From NCBI GenBank assembly GCA_963920525.1, contig OY986439.1, positions 33,239,819 to 33,303,818 on the forward strand: DNA of 64,000 nt, read 5' to 3'. Of this stretch, positions 45,963-57,659 are shown piece after piece (position 1 is the stretch's first letter; each line of letters begins with the position of its first letter). The position numbers were made by a program, and so were the translations under genes. The stretch is from Dichetophora obliterata (Eukaryota > Arthropoda > Insecta > Diptera > Sciomyzidae). The notes beneath the pieces were generated by a model that saw only the letters and a program-made list of their open reading frames with translations, was not told the origin of the DNA and did not search any database.

Positions 45963-47687
45963 CTAGACAAAAAGTAGCCTACTAGCATTGGCATTTGGCA
46001 TACCGCTGCCATTTATTAATAAACTATTTGATGTTGCATATTTGCTATCGTTATTTTTACTATTAAAACCATTAGCAAAACCACCATTTGAACCCTTATT
46101 ATAGTAAGGTTCAATAGTATTTTGCAACGGATCATACTTAATGCTATGAGTTTGAGTGAGTGGTAGAACAGGTTCGGTTGTTCTTGTTAAATGTTTCGCC
46201 TAAAATTGGAAAATTCATATAGTTAATAGAATATTTGTTTTTATTAAAGCTCAAGCTTACTCTGTTGTAACATAAAACACCAAAAATTGCTAGTGTCATG
46301 CCAAAGCAATTGACCCATGTGACAGGGTTTCCTAACACGAAAAGAGACACTGCAATCACAAAAATACGTTTGGAAGCACTCGCTACAGCATATGTGAGCG
46401 GTGTAACAAGAGAAAGCACGCTAAAAGCAATAATATTTTGAAGCCAATTCAGCACGCCATCAGCGAAGAGCAAAGCTATAACACGATAGTCTAAATTCGT
46501 CTGGAAAGGAAGAAATTTATATTTATACAAACTGAACAGATGAGTTCATTGTAAATACAAAACATACTATTGTTGGATGCTTAAAAACTTGAAAACTATC
46601 CACATAGAGCCAAATGGGCAAAAACATATACAATGCCAATTTTCCAAGTAAATGAAGCAGTCGCAAATGATGAATATTAGTATCCTTTAGCACCTGTTAA
46701 TGCGTTCAAAATGGTGAAAAAATACTTGTTATCACTTAATTTGTAACCTTTTTGGAGTATATATTCTGAAGTGAAAATCCCATGGTGGAGACAAGCGCAC
46801 TAATTAGACCTAGCATATCGAATGAAATTTCCGTCATTGTAGCAATACCAACGCCGGTTATAATGGGAATCAGACTTAAATAAACCAAAGATGGTTGCTT
46901 TTCTCTAAATAGCACACGCGTCAATACAACTGTAAACAGGGGCATCGTAGCTTTAACTATAAGAAAAAGGTAAATTTTCATAAAAAGTGTATCTAATATA
47001 TTATTTTACTGTAATGCACTTATTATAAACTAGCTACAAATCATAGTCAATATCTTAATGATGATTTGGAAATTATCTAAAAAACTTATCATTTTTTAAT
47101 TAAAAAAAAAACTGGAATTTCCGATCTTGAAAAAGCATCGTTTTCACTTTGTCAGTCAAATGCTGTTTAAAAAAAAACTAAGATTTCTTATCATGCTCTT
47201 CCATGTTTTTGAAAATTGGCGATAAGCAAAAAACTGTAAAACATAAAAACTCTTTTATTTTATTACCAAGTTCTTTCCACGTTATTGAGACTCTGACGTG
47301 TTGTGCGTCTACGTGAATATGTTGACTTATATGTTACCAACCTGTATGAGCATAGGATACTGGAACCTTCCAGAGAGATATGTGCGACGTGACCGAAGCT
47401 AGAAATTTTCCCACAGCAAGTGGCAATATGAGACGCAAGTAATAACCTCGCGGTATGTCCTGGTACTTGCGAATCTTCCACAGATTGAAGAACGGCCCAC
47501 TATAAAGTGTAATACTGCACAGCTGAATCATTGTCACAGTCATCGGAAATGGAAATTCGTTAAGGACCATCTTGCCAATGACGTTGTTGCTGGATGAAAT
47601 GATATACCACAAAATGCAAAGGATGAGCACGACCATGACGTGCCTAGAAGCTGTCCGCTTGGCATTACTGCCACCTCCCTTGAACAT
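45963..47687 (-). CDS. SLC35E-type nucleotide-sugar/triose-phosphate transporter family protein
   Basis: Five exons (minus): 47687-47342, 46956-46748, 46693-46568, 46500-46261 and 46199-45963 (stop TAG). All are GT-AG and the phases close at 385 residues. It is a multi-pass membrane protein with about ten hydrophobic segments, starting [20 protein letters not shown]. Family blocks: [100 protein letters not shown] and [17 protein letters not shown]. It belongs to the TPT/DMT superfamily, closest by recall to SLC35E1 and Drosophila CG14621; the transported solute is unknown. The C-terminal ~78 residues are hydrophilic and Asn/Ser-rich (cytosolic tail). Exon 1 and 2 are separated by 385 nt, the other introns by 54-67 nt. 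Confidence 0.92.
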
Positions 47688-48024
47688 TTTTTTAAGTTAT
47701 TTATGAATTTATTATTAAAATAGAGCAGCTTTGCTTAATATGTACATCCCGCTGGCGAATTACTTATTTTAACTTGGCCAGAATTATTTGTAAATAACTT
47801 GGGTCAACGTTGACAAAAACTATCCAATCCAGTGTTGAGTAAACGCGACATTAGCCTTTCGTCTCCACACTACAGAAAAGCTGATACAATTTCTGTTATA
47901 CCCCTTTTCCACACGGCAAGTTTTCTTGTACTAGAAAATCCTATTCATTCATATATTTATTACAGCTACAATGTCCCCTTAAGAACAGTTATTTATTGTA
48001 ATGGTGATATAAGAAAATATGGAA

Positions 48025-48696
48025 TAAAGCCTGAAGTACAATAGTGCGAGAGTTTGTTGCGAGATAACGTAAAAATCCCGCACGAGCTGTCAGAAGATTT
48101 TCATAAGCAGAGTTTTTACGTAGCAATTTACAGTGCTTTGCGATGCGCTTGTGCCTTGTGAAACATTTTCGAAAATTTGAAAAACGACTCGTGCGATGAC
48201 CAGCTGTCATAAAAATTCTATTGAAAAATAATAAACAATTTTAACATTTAACAATATTCTTCAAAAACTCAAATTAAAATAATAAAATATATTAAAATAG
48301 TTCAAAATTGATGCATTTATTTCAATATAGCCAAATAAAACATTTATTAGCAGGTGTTGCTTAAAAAGAAGAACCAAATGCAATAATCCCGGTCTTGATA
48401 GATGATGGGTCGGACCCACTATCTTCTTGCTCGCTGGTTTTGACGCTTTCTTACTTAGTTCATTCCGAGCTAAATATCCGGCCAAGCCAGCAACTAAAAC
48501 TTCGCGAATATTATTTTACTTCACATTTTAGGCACTATGCAGCAAAATTTTATTTATATCAGACGCAACTCTGGTGCCTTCCAAACTGGCGTTTCTCATT
48601 GTACATTATATGCGAGGGTAATGAGTGCGAGATTTCGTTATACAATCGCATCGCATTCTCGTATCGCACTCTCGCTCTATTGTGCTTCAGGCTGAA
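48025..48696 (-). mobile_element. unassigned TIR element with a short coding-like segment
   Basis: Inverted ends AGCCTGAAGTACAATAGTGC and, reverse-complemented, AGCCTGAAGCACAATAGAGC; GAATA may be duplicated on the flanks. On the minus strand 48261-48520 is open (NNIREVLVAGLAGYLARNEL then SKKASKPASKK). The same peptide recurs on the plus strand at 63110-63182 (NNIREVLAAGLAGY), next to the same CAGCTGGTCATCGCA end sequence, so it belongs to the repeat and not to a host gene. The function is unknown. Confidence 0.6.
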
Positions 48697-48721
48697 GAAT
48701 ACAAAACAACTAAGGTAAATA

Positions 48722-49000
48722 TCATGATACAAAGAACTACAGATAAAGTATTCCCTGCGCAACGAACAACATGTACTCCGCACCTCGTCATTGGTGCTCG
48801 TCTAATGTGACACTTGATGAATACATTCAAAAGAAAATGTCAAAAAGAGACGAAGATAGCAAAATGAAAACGAACAAACCGTGACATGTGCTTTATTTAA
48901 CAATATTTATTTAATTTCAGTTAAACAAGTTTTCATAAGAAAATTTAGGCATTTTAAAATCTTTACACTACTTAATCTGTAGTTCTTTGTATCATGGTTA
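48722..49000. mobile_element. TIR element, ~280 bp
   Basis: 48724-48750 and 48973-48998 are inverted copies of CATGATACAAAGAACTACAG plus flanking bases (one mismatch over ~26). It directly precedes the SINE at 49009. There is no ORF. Confidence 0.7.
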
Positions 49001-49008
49001 AATATTAT

Positions 49009-49347
49009 GACGGCCGTAGCCTAGTGGGTAGAGTGCTTGGCCCCTAAGCTAAAGAACCGCGGTAGCCCGGGTTCAATTCCAGCTCAGACAGAAAGTTTTT
49101 TCAATTGAATTAATTTTTCTGTTCGGTCGTCACCTCTCTGCAGACAATGGCAAACCTCAGATAGTAAAAATTGCCACGTAAAGCTTCTTGAGAACATAAG
49201 TCGTTCGGAGTCTGCATAAAACACGTAGATCCAGTTCTCGGTCATTTGTGATAGAACATTTCATAACATGCACAACACAAGTGATCAATAGAAGCTAGGT
49301 CAAAGTCCTTCTAAGGGCTGGAATGGCCAGTTTATTTTTTTATTTAA
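49009..49347 (+). mobile_element. tRNA-derived SINE, copy 2
   Basis: A box TAGCCTAGTGG at 49017-49027 and B box GGTTCAATTCC at 49070-49080. The head resembles a tRNA 5' half, but no cloverleaf closes. The body matches the 40476-40811 copy along its length and the tail is T-rich (tttatttttttattt). Candidate diverged target duplication: ttaaatattatg / ttaaggtaatatg. Pol III transcribes SINEs of this kind; they are copied in trans by a LINE. Confidence 0.88.
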
Positions 49348-50157
49348 GGTAATATGCTTGGATTTACAACTTTCCGTTCAAGGGAAAATCATTTCATCAT
49401 AAAAAAACAAATAAAAAATCATATAAATCATATGTTTTATTTACCAAACGAAAGATAAATTTCAGACTTCAATAACTTACTTGTAATTCAATAACGGTTG
49501 TTTTTGGGAAAATAACGGTTTTATATAAACAAATATTTTACTTTTGCATACAAATAGCTATAGTATATGAAATACTCAACGGATTTGGTTCTTTTAAAAT
49601 TAATATAAAAGCTTTATGTATGCTTCATGCCCTCTAAGAGCGCGGAACTTTTTAAATTTGAACTGAACTCAAAAAATGTTGACCTGTTCTTATTCGAGAA
49701 AATAACATAAAAATTCAACTTTTTTTCAATGTTGTGTTGGCTGCCCTGCTATATCGCGAAACATGAAATAAATTGCAAAAATCGTCCGTGAAATAGCAAT
49801 CCAGCAACTAATTTTTAATAAAAAATACCAATGATGTGGCTATTTCATTAATATCAGCCATTTTATTTTTACTTATAATAAATATTTGTAAAGAAGAAGC
49901 TCACTCTTTAATAAAATGTCAATACAATGTTCAATATTTTCTTAACATGTCACTTTTTTGTTTCTTCAATTGGTAGCATTTGAGGGCAGAACTCTGAAAC
50001 CGTTGATCTTGAGAGTGCAAAAGTTCTGCATTTTCGAAAAAAGATTACGATTTAAATTTAAAGGTCAGCAGATTTTTGAGAAAATAACACAAAAAGCGCA
50101 GAATTCTCAAAGAAGGCAAAAAAAAATTCAGAATTTTTCGAGAAAAGAAAACGCCAT
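49348..50157. other. intergenic AT-rich sequence
   Basis: No supported gene. 49990-50150 contains A-rich repeats of the agaaaataac/cgaaaa type. Confidence 0.4.
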
Positions 50158-50331
50158 AAGGTATCGCTTCCATAATAGTTTACAACAGTTGTGAACGACA
50201 CACGTTCTCATGACACCTAATAGTTATTGTATCATGATTTGTTTGTTTGAATTTAGTTTTGACTACGAGTCGTTTTTTTTCGTTCCTTTGAGAACATTTG
50301 TTATCGCGATTATATTAAGGCGAAAGGAAAC
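50158..50331 (-). mobile_element. family A TIR element, terminal fragment
   Basis: Carries in reverse orientation the family A segments from GGTATCGCTTCCATAATAG to TTAAGGCGAAAGGAA, with CGTTCTCATGACACCTAATA as in the intact copies. The other half is absent. Confidence 0.8.
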
Positions 50332-50940
50332 TATTAAAAGAAGTGAAAGGTGATGTCGAGTTGAGCAAAATATGATATGAGAGGGGTTTATTTTTGCAAC
50401 CTCAGGAGTTACAGGGTTAATTAGTATTTCATGACTTTGATGCACATTTTTGTTTTTATCAAAAAAAGTAACTAACAGAAAACTTATTTCCAAACATTTT
50501 TTTAAAGGCAATAATTTGAAATTTCTAACGATATATCAATGAACTCACCCGACTTATCCATTACTGAGCTGTGCTCGTGTGAAGATGAAATCAATCCGTT
50601 TACTCTACTTAATTTCAAGTTTGAGAGCAATTTTTTCTGAATTTCACGTAATTAATCAAAATGTTTCAGCATAAAATTTATGACTAATATAATTGTCTAT
50701 TAAATGACATCAAAATCTTAAACATATGTTAAAAAACAAAGGTAATTATACTTAATATTGTACTGAATAGTGAATACCCTTAATTATATAAAAATAATTA
50801 TTAAATAAAACTGCAGCTGCAACGAGAATCTTCGCATTCATCGACATATTGTTAATCAATTTGCACTTGAACATGTAGTTGCTTGCAACTTGCAGTTAAT
50901 TTAGACTTTTGTCGAATTTTTTGACAATATGTAATCTTTA

Positions 50941-51373
50941 GGCCTTTTCCACACTTGGTCAACGCAATTCCAACACAACTTCAACGCAACAGCGAAAAAG
51001 TTGAAAAGCAATGCAACTATAAACCGAATGCTTTCAGACTTGTTTCAAAAGTCATGCAACATATAATAATTGTTATTATATAATAACTCAGGTTTTTCGA
51101 CTTATTGCACTAATTTAATATTTAACACTTGCTCATTCATCTTGCAAACTATTTCTTCTTCTTTTAGATTCTATTAGGAACTAATTAATTAGCTTATTCA
51201 CCTTGATTAATATAAAGCCTACTGCACTATTGCGGAAAGCCACGTTGCGTTGAACAGGTTGAGAACGTGTCGAGAACTTGTTGCGTGCAAGTTGCTTAAT
51301 CTGAAGGTTCCGGTATAAATACACAGGCTAGCAACTTGAGTTGGAGTTGCGTGGACCAAGTGTGGAAAAGGCC
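50941..51373. mobile_element. PIF/Harbinger-like MITE, 433 bp
   Basis: TIR of ~45 bp beginning GGCCTTTTCCACACTTGGTC at both ends, with a 3-bp duplication TTA (50938-50940, 51374-51376). There is no ORF. The GG-CC ends and TTA duplication are typical of PIF/Harbinger. It lies 230 bp upstream of Nup35. Confidence 0.85.
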
Positions 51374-51607
51374 TTACTTGCAAGTGATTACTGTCCCTTG
51401 TAAGCACAGGGTAGGATATGTGGAACAAAATTTTATTAAATTAGTATGGCATCTCTTAGAATGAATTCACAATAAAAGTAATAAGAAAAAAAGTTAATGT
51501 CAAAAAATTCACAGAAATTTGTAGTTTCCGCCTTAATTTTGCATTAACGAAATCGCTGCAATAATATTGAAATATTTTTGAATATACGTAACTTTAACTC
51601 AAACATA

Positions 51608-53109
51608 ATGGAACCCATGACTTTAGGCAGCCCTGGTGGAAGTCCAGCAACAAATGCAAGTCCATATTTGCCATCATTTCTAATGGGAGATCCACAGACG
51701 CCAACAACGCCCCGTAACAACACGTTGTCGCCAAACAAAGCTGGACGTAATCTTTCATTCGGTAACTATTACATGCACTCATCAACCATAAATGCCAACA
51801 GACTAATAATTTTTTTACAGCAACATCACCAGGGCCAACTTCACCGCAAGACTTCAATCGATCCGGAATGGGACAAAAAACGTTATTTGGCTATCAGCAG
51901 ACACAACCGGGGGTAGGCAGCTACCCGTCAACGCCACTACAAAGTCACAATGGCAGCATATCGGGTCCACCCACTCAGGGTCTCTTTGATGTATTGCGTA
52001 GTGAACGAAATCAAGTGCAAACACCTACACGGGCAACATCTAACTCACATCAGCCGGGACAATTCACTACACCTGTACCACTACAACAATCTTTCACCGG
52101 CCAGTATCAAGTCAATCAAAGTTTTCAACAACAGCCACATCAGCAGCAGTTTTCCGATTCATATATTGGTACCAACTCATTTAATGCCTCCCGCCTAACA
52201 TCTCCAATGGGAGGAACAAATATGACATGCACTCCCCTAGATTATCGTAGTGGCAGCGCTGCTGTTTCGATAAACAGTGCACAAATGTTACAATGCCCTC
52301 CTACACCGCGATATACTGAATTTTGGGTGACTGCTTATGGATTTCCTCCAAGTGCAACAGCAATGATTTTGCAGCATTTTTCCCAATGTGGCACCATCGT
52401 CGATAAGGTATTCCCTACTCAAAATGGCAACTGGGTGCACTTGAAATTTTCATCACGCCTAGAGTGCGATAAAGCACTTAACTACAACGAAAAGATACTC
52501 TCGAATAATATTATGATAGGAGTAACACAATGTAAGGACAGAAACATCATCGACAAAGAAAATATTTGCGAGAACAATACGTAAGTAATTAGAGACAAAT
52601 ATCCATAATTTTCCAAAATAAATGAGTCGGCCATATGTAAAAACCTAGCTCACCAGAAATAAAGTTGGTTTTTTTTATCTAATATTAAACCAATTTTGTA
52701 AGGATGTTGCACCCCAATCTGTTAATATTCTTGCAGTTTCAATTAACTCCATCTGTATGTATAATGAAGCGAAAATTCCTTGATATGGAAAAATGTATTG
52801 CTACCGTGTCTCGCACCACGTTCAGCCTTCGTTTCGTTATAAATAAAGATGCAGTAAGTAGTATCAACTAACATTTTTGAGGATGCAGGACTTGCAACTG
52901 GACGACTCAAATAAAATATATTTCTTAATTTGCTTGAATATTTGTTTGTTTTTTTTTTTTAATGTAGACAAACATCCAAGGTACGCCCTTTAGCACAAAC
53001 TGCTTATAAAAGTGCACAAAACGATTGTGCTGTGGTGACCAGTCCAAGTGCGCCGCAAAAGAGTTCAGGAATCATGAACAGAGCAATGGATTTGTTTTTT
53101 GGTTGGTAA
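51608..53109 (+). CDS. Nup35: Nucleoporin Nup35 (Nup53/MPPN family)
   Basis: Three exons: 51608-51761, 51821-52580 and 52968-53109 (stop TAA), closing at 351 residues. The N-terminus is MEPMTLGSPGGSP..., then a low-complexity Gly/Pro/Gln-rich region. The Nup35-type RRM (~214-295) has TEFWVTAYGFPPSATAMILQ, HFSQCGTIVDK and NGNWVHLKFSSRLECDKAL. The C-terminus KVRPLAQTAYKS...SGIMNRAMDLFFGW ends in the conserved amphipathic FGW helix that binds the nuclear membrane. It acts in the inner ring of the nuclear pore, linking Nup155 and Nup93 (family knowledge). Exon 2 joins exon 3 directly; a 117-nt splice-flanked segment in intron 2 is discussed in findings. An earlier in-frame TTG at 51578 is not used because the ATG matches the conserved start. 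Confidence 0.95.
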
Positions 53110-53450
53110 ATTAATAATTGGCATATATTGCTAACAGGATAACTTATTTTCAATTCAACTAAATTTTGTTTTGTTTAAAAATTACTATGTTCATAATACA
53201 TATTTTTTATAAATCATATTTCGTTAAAACATTACATTTTTCTATATGAACATTGAATAAACAAAACTACTGATACTTTAGTTTTTCATTTCACTGTTTT
53301 ACTTTAATAAGTTAAAGGAGAATTAAATTTAGTTTTAACTATAATTTTATTTTTAAAAAATATTCTTATATTAACAATTGTTTTACTTTTTCAAGAATTA
53401 TTTTCAATTAATACAAATAAAAGTAAATTGCCGTTACTTACGTTTTAAAA

Positions 53451-53461
53451 GGGGGGGGGGG
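53451..53461. repeat. poly-G tract (11 G)
   Basis: A run of eleven G followed by TGG, between the Nup35 and GID8 3' ends. It is prone to length variation and sequencing error. Confidence 0.8.
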
Positions 53462-53612
53462 TGGAAATCATTGGATTTTTTTTTAGAATGCAAACAATTC
53501 ATCAAAAAACATTTCAAGTCGAAATCTTCAAAAATATAAATGATTTTGACGAAATGTTCTAATTTGCTACAGCAATAAATATGTATGTATATAGTTGAGA
53601 CTGGAGTTTCTT

Positions 53613-54580
53613 TCACTTGAACTCCAAGGTGGCTGTTGCCAGATCTTTCATCTTGGGATATTTAACATCACTGCTATCGAGTATTGTCTGTGACCAGAAG
53701 ATAAGTTTTAGCAAATAAAGAACTTTTGGTGTGAAATCTGCTTCTGCATCTGGAAATCGATGTTCGCACTTAAGAATAGCAGCATTTAACTCACTCGCTA
53801 TCTGTTAAAAATATCGTAGAAGAAACGGTTAAACTGAAATATAAAGAAATGTGCTGTGCTGTGCTCCATTAACGTAAGAGTGTCGTATATATAAATGACA
53901 CGCTACGTTAATGGAGCGATGATCATATCAAATTACAACCTTTTGACGATTTGATTGCTCTAGTAAATCTGAAAATGGACTCTTCTCTGGTTTTTCAAAG
54001 GCGAGCAAGGCAAGAGTTCGCTCTAACTCGCCTAATGTCTCTGGCATATCTTCGCCTGCTTCTGAAAGTTTGTTTTGAGCAAATGACAGAGCTTCTTCAA
54101 CATTACCAGCACTGTAAGCAAAAATTTGGAGATTACTCCATTAAAAATTGCGCTGATTCCTACAGCTACAAACATACCGTATCAATTCAATCAGCTGCAG
54201 TTGCTGCAAATGAAAAAGCAAGAATCGATCATTATCCAACAACTCTGGATGCAACTGATTGACTAAATGTATAGCCTCTTGTATTCGTCCATTCTGTACA
54301 GCTTCACGTATAAGTATACGATTATCTAGAGAGCTCAGCTCAATAGTTGGTTCAAGTCCAGCCTCTATTTGAAATTTTTCAGCAGCCTCCTTGTAGCCCT
54401 CTGTGTTTGTTTAAGAGATTATTTTTTTAAGAGTATGGTTGCAGATGCTGCTGTTGTCGACTCACCGGTCACCAAATAGTTCATTACAAGCCGATTCATA
54501 TCCGCCTGCTTGAATGGAAACTGCGCCAGTCGCATCATCCATTCTTCCTTTGTTATGTCGTTTTTATCGTTGAAGCTCAT
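53613..54580 (-). CDS. GID8: GID8/TWA1 subunit of the CTLH (GID) E3 ligase
   Basis: Four exons (minus): 54580-54466, 54400-54178, 54111-53940 and 53801-53613 (stop TGA). The phases close at 232 residues, the usual length of the family. It starts [18 protein letters not shown]. LisH ~28-60 ([20 protein letters not shown]), CTLH ~65-122 ([20 protein letters not shown], then [20 protein letters not shown]), CRA ~123-215 ([40 protein letters not shown]). In the cell it is a scaffold of the CTLH ubiquitin ligase (with MAEA, RMND5, RanBPM and WDR26 homologues), which acts in maternal-protein clearance in flies. It is convergent with Nup35, with the 3' ends ~500 bp apart. It is one of possibly two fly Gid8 paralogues; the Drosophila counterpart is probably CG6617 (recall). 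Confidence 0.95.
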
Positions 54581-55176
54581 TTTCTTAGATTTTCTTACCC
54601 TGCCAATTTTGAAGCGTTTACAAACTTTATAATAATAATGAACTAAATTTGCTTATATTTGATACTAGATTTCACAACAAAATTATGCACGGGCAAATTT
54701 TAATATTTTTTCAGAAGTGATATGAAAATTCTTTAATGCCGAGCGAAGAAAACAAAATAGTGCAGATTTGTGACAAGTATCAAAGATGTTTTTTAAACAC
54801 TACTCATTTTCATAATACTAAAAACGGTATTTATTCTGTCCGAAGAGGAAACCAAATCATGATACTATCAAACAAGATAGTTCTTATAGCAAGGTTGCAC
54901 AAGTACGTACTTTCGTACCATTTTGGACACGTTTTTATTCTTCACGTACGAGGTACAACATTTTCCGTACTAGTACACTTTTATTTTCATCGCTTTTCTG
55001 TGTGTTTTTCTCTTTTCTGTGTTTTTTTTTTCTCTGGCCACACTCGTTTTTTTTTGGTTCGCATTATAGCGATTTGGCAGCACTTCTAGCATTTGGTTGT
55101 TTGTTTACGTATGAAGTGCAAACAAACAAAAAGTGCGAATCATCTGTGGTGCGAATGGTACCAAGGTACCAATGGT

Positions 55177-57650
55177 CAAGGTTGCCAGCCAAAATTCGTA
55201 ACAATTCCCACGAAAATTACCTTTTTCCCAAAGTCACATAAATTAAATACCACCAAAATTCCCATGGTAAAGGTAAACAAAAAAAATTCCCACAGCAATT
55301 AAAAAATACCAAAAAAAATCCCACGATCATTTAAAATTACCACAAAAATACCACGCGTTTTAAAATACCACCAAAAATCCCATATGCATTTAGAAATCCC
55401 ACAAAAAATCCCATACGCATTAAAAAATACCACGAAAAATCCCATATGTATATAAGAAATTTTAAAAAGTTTAGAAATACCAGAAATTTTTGCATTTAAA
55501 TAAGCAGAAATAAATAGACACGTCCATAGTTAAAAATTTTGCATTTATTGTCTTTGTTTAAAAACTATAACAAATAAATAACCCAAGTAGAATTTTGCGA
55601 CCACAGGTTACTTAATATACATTTTTTTAAATGATGACGTTGCAGAGATACTGATTTGGATAATATTTTATGGAAAAAGTTTTGCAAAAATTCCTATTTG
55701 TAAAAATTCCTATTCTTAAATAAAGCCTTCAATGTGACTTTCCTTTTTAATACTATTTTACCACTAGGTCACGGAATGTTGTAACGATTTATCAAGTTTT
55801 ACCTTTAAAAAATGCATCACTCAACTATTGAATAATAACTTAAGAAGTTATCATTTTGTAACGATTAAATAATTGCGACCCAAGTGTAGGCTCTTTGTAT
55901 TTAAAATGGTGTCCGCAAATTATTATTATATTTTCCTAACAATAAACATGAAATTGCTTTTATATTGTATTGTTAAGCTTTTCAACTATGTTTTATTGAT
56001 TGCTTACATTAAAAACTATTCCTGAAATTTGTGTACAATACTTTCTTCACAAAACTTTTTAAAACATTTTTTATTAATATATGAAATTATTAAAAAATTT
56101 CTGAATTTAGATTGCGCTTAAATTTTTAAGAAGTTTTGGCTGTTTTTTACCGAAAATCTTATTTCCCATTTACATTTAGCTCCAAAAAATATCCAAAACA
56201 CCTAATGTTATGATGTACTCTTATATTTTATATAAATTCTAATTATAAAATAATTTATAATAATTATGGCTGTAAACAAAATTGACAACTCTATAATGCA
56301 TTTATACTAAAATGTAATAAGTAACTTCAAAGTAGTTTTTACTAAAACAATGTCGGCATTGTGTTGCACCACTTTCGAAAAATAGGGATCTCTGTAACGT
56401 AACCAATACATAACATCATGTCAATGTTGACACAAAAATAAACGCTACGACGTCGCTGCAACCCAAATATGGACCATCAGTTCTAGTTGGGAACATACAA
56501 ATTGTTTCACATAAAGTTAATTGTTACACATATCACATGTTTTCGTCTTATATTTGAGATCGTGAATTTTATTTTTGTGTATCCATTTAATAATTTCTAA
56601 GACGATAGTATGCTTATAAAAATAAAATAATAAAAAATAAACGAAATAAAATAAAAATATTCTTTTCAAAAATATTTGTGGCTTGTGAGGTGATAAGCAA
56701 TTCATTTTAACACAACATGACTTTTCAAAAATTTAGGTACTTATTTCTAATATCAAATAATAAAAGTGACTTCAGAATAAAAAATAACCATAATAATATA
56801 TGTATACAGTTTTCAAAGATATTTGTGCTTTGTGAAGTGATAAACAGTGAATTTAACAAAATATGATTTTTCAAAAAATTAGGCACTTATTTCTAATATA
56901 AAATAATGTCAGTGACTTCAAAAATATAAAATAAACAAAATTAATTAAATATTAGTTTTCAAAGATATTTGTGTTTTACTTATTTCTCATATAAAATAAT
57001 ATACATAAGTGACTTCAGAAATAAAAAATTAACAAAATAAAATAAATATAAATTGTTTATGGCAACTGTTATTTAATTTTGATTTTAACAGATAATTGCT
57101 GAATATTGGATTCGATAAGTAAACTTGCAAATATTGTCTATTATTGTTTTAGTAGTCTTATATATTTCACTTTTTTTTGGACTTTTAAAATAATTTTTGT
57201 AAGCTTAACGCTTGCATGCAGAAATGTGGAATTTTCAGAAAGGTCAGAATTTTAAGTTTAGAATTTTTTTCAGAAAAGAATGCGCTATTCGTTTTTATGC
57301 AATTTTGTGATGTCAACTTGTTCTTAAAACAAATATGTAATTTATTCATTTATATAAAGAGTAAGTTCGAAAAAATGTACAGCGTAAACTTATAGCTTTA
57401 CTCTACTGTATATATACGTCGATCATCTAATACTATGATTAAGATTTCGCTTAATAAAAGTGAAAAAAAACTTTTTATGAAAAATTCCCAAATTCCCATG
57501 CAATTAAAAAATACCACGCTGAATTCCCACGCCAATTAAAAAATACCACGCTGAATTAAAAAATACCATGGGAATTCCCAAAAAAAAAATTCCTAAGACC
57601 AATTAAAAATTACCACGAATGGGATTTTTCCCACAATACTGGCAACCTTG
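55177..57650. mobile_element. hAT-like element, 2474 bp, with subterminal repeat arrays
   Basis: TIR CAAGGTTGCCAG / CTGGCAACCTTG and a perfect 8-bp duplication CCAATGGT (55169-55176, 57651-57658). Left array 55200-55460 and right array 57478-57640 are repeats of an AAATTCCCA / AAAAATCCCATnnGCATTAAAAA type in opposite orientation. The interior has three ~145-bp tandem units at 56660-57045 (tttcaaagatatttgtg ... cttatttctaata). No transposase was found, so it is non-autonomous. Confidence 0.9.
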
Positions 57651-57659
57651 CCAATGGTA

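Noticed and set aside
49009..49100. tRNA gene at the SINE head
   Set aside because: A and B boxes are present but the acceptor and anticodon stems do not pair, and the same sequence continues into a repeated body.
54736..55241. Plus-strand ORFs of 117 and 79 residues upstream of the hAT element
   Set aside because: No domain, phenylalanine-rich from T-runs, and they run into repeat sequence.
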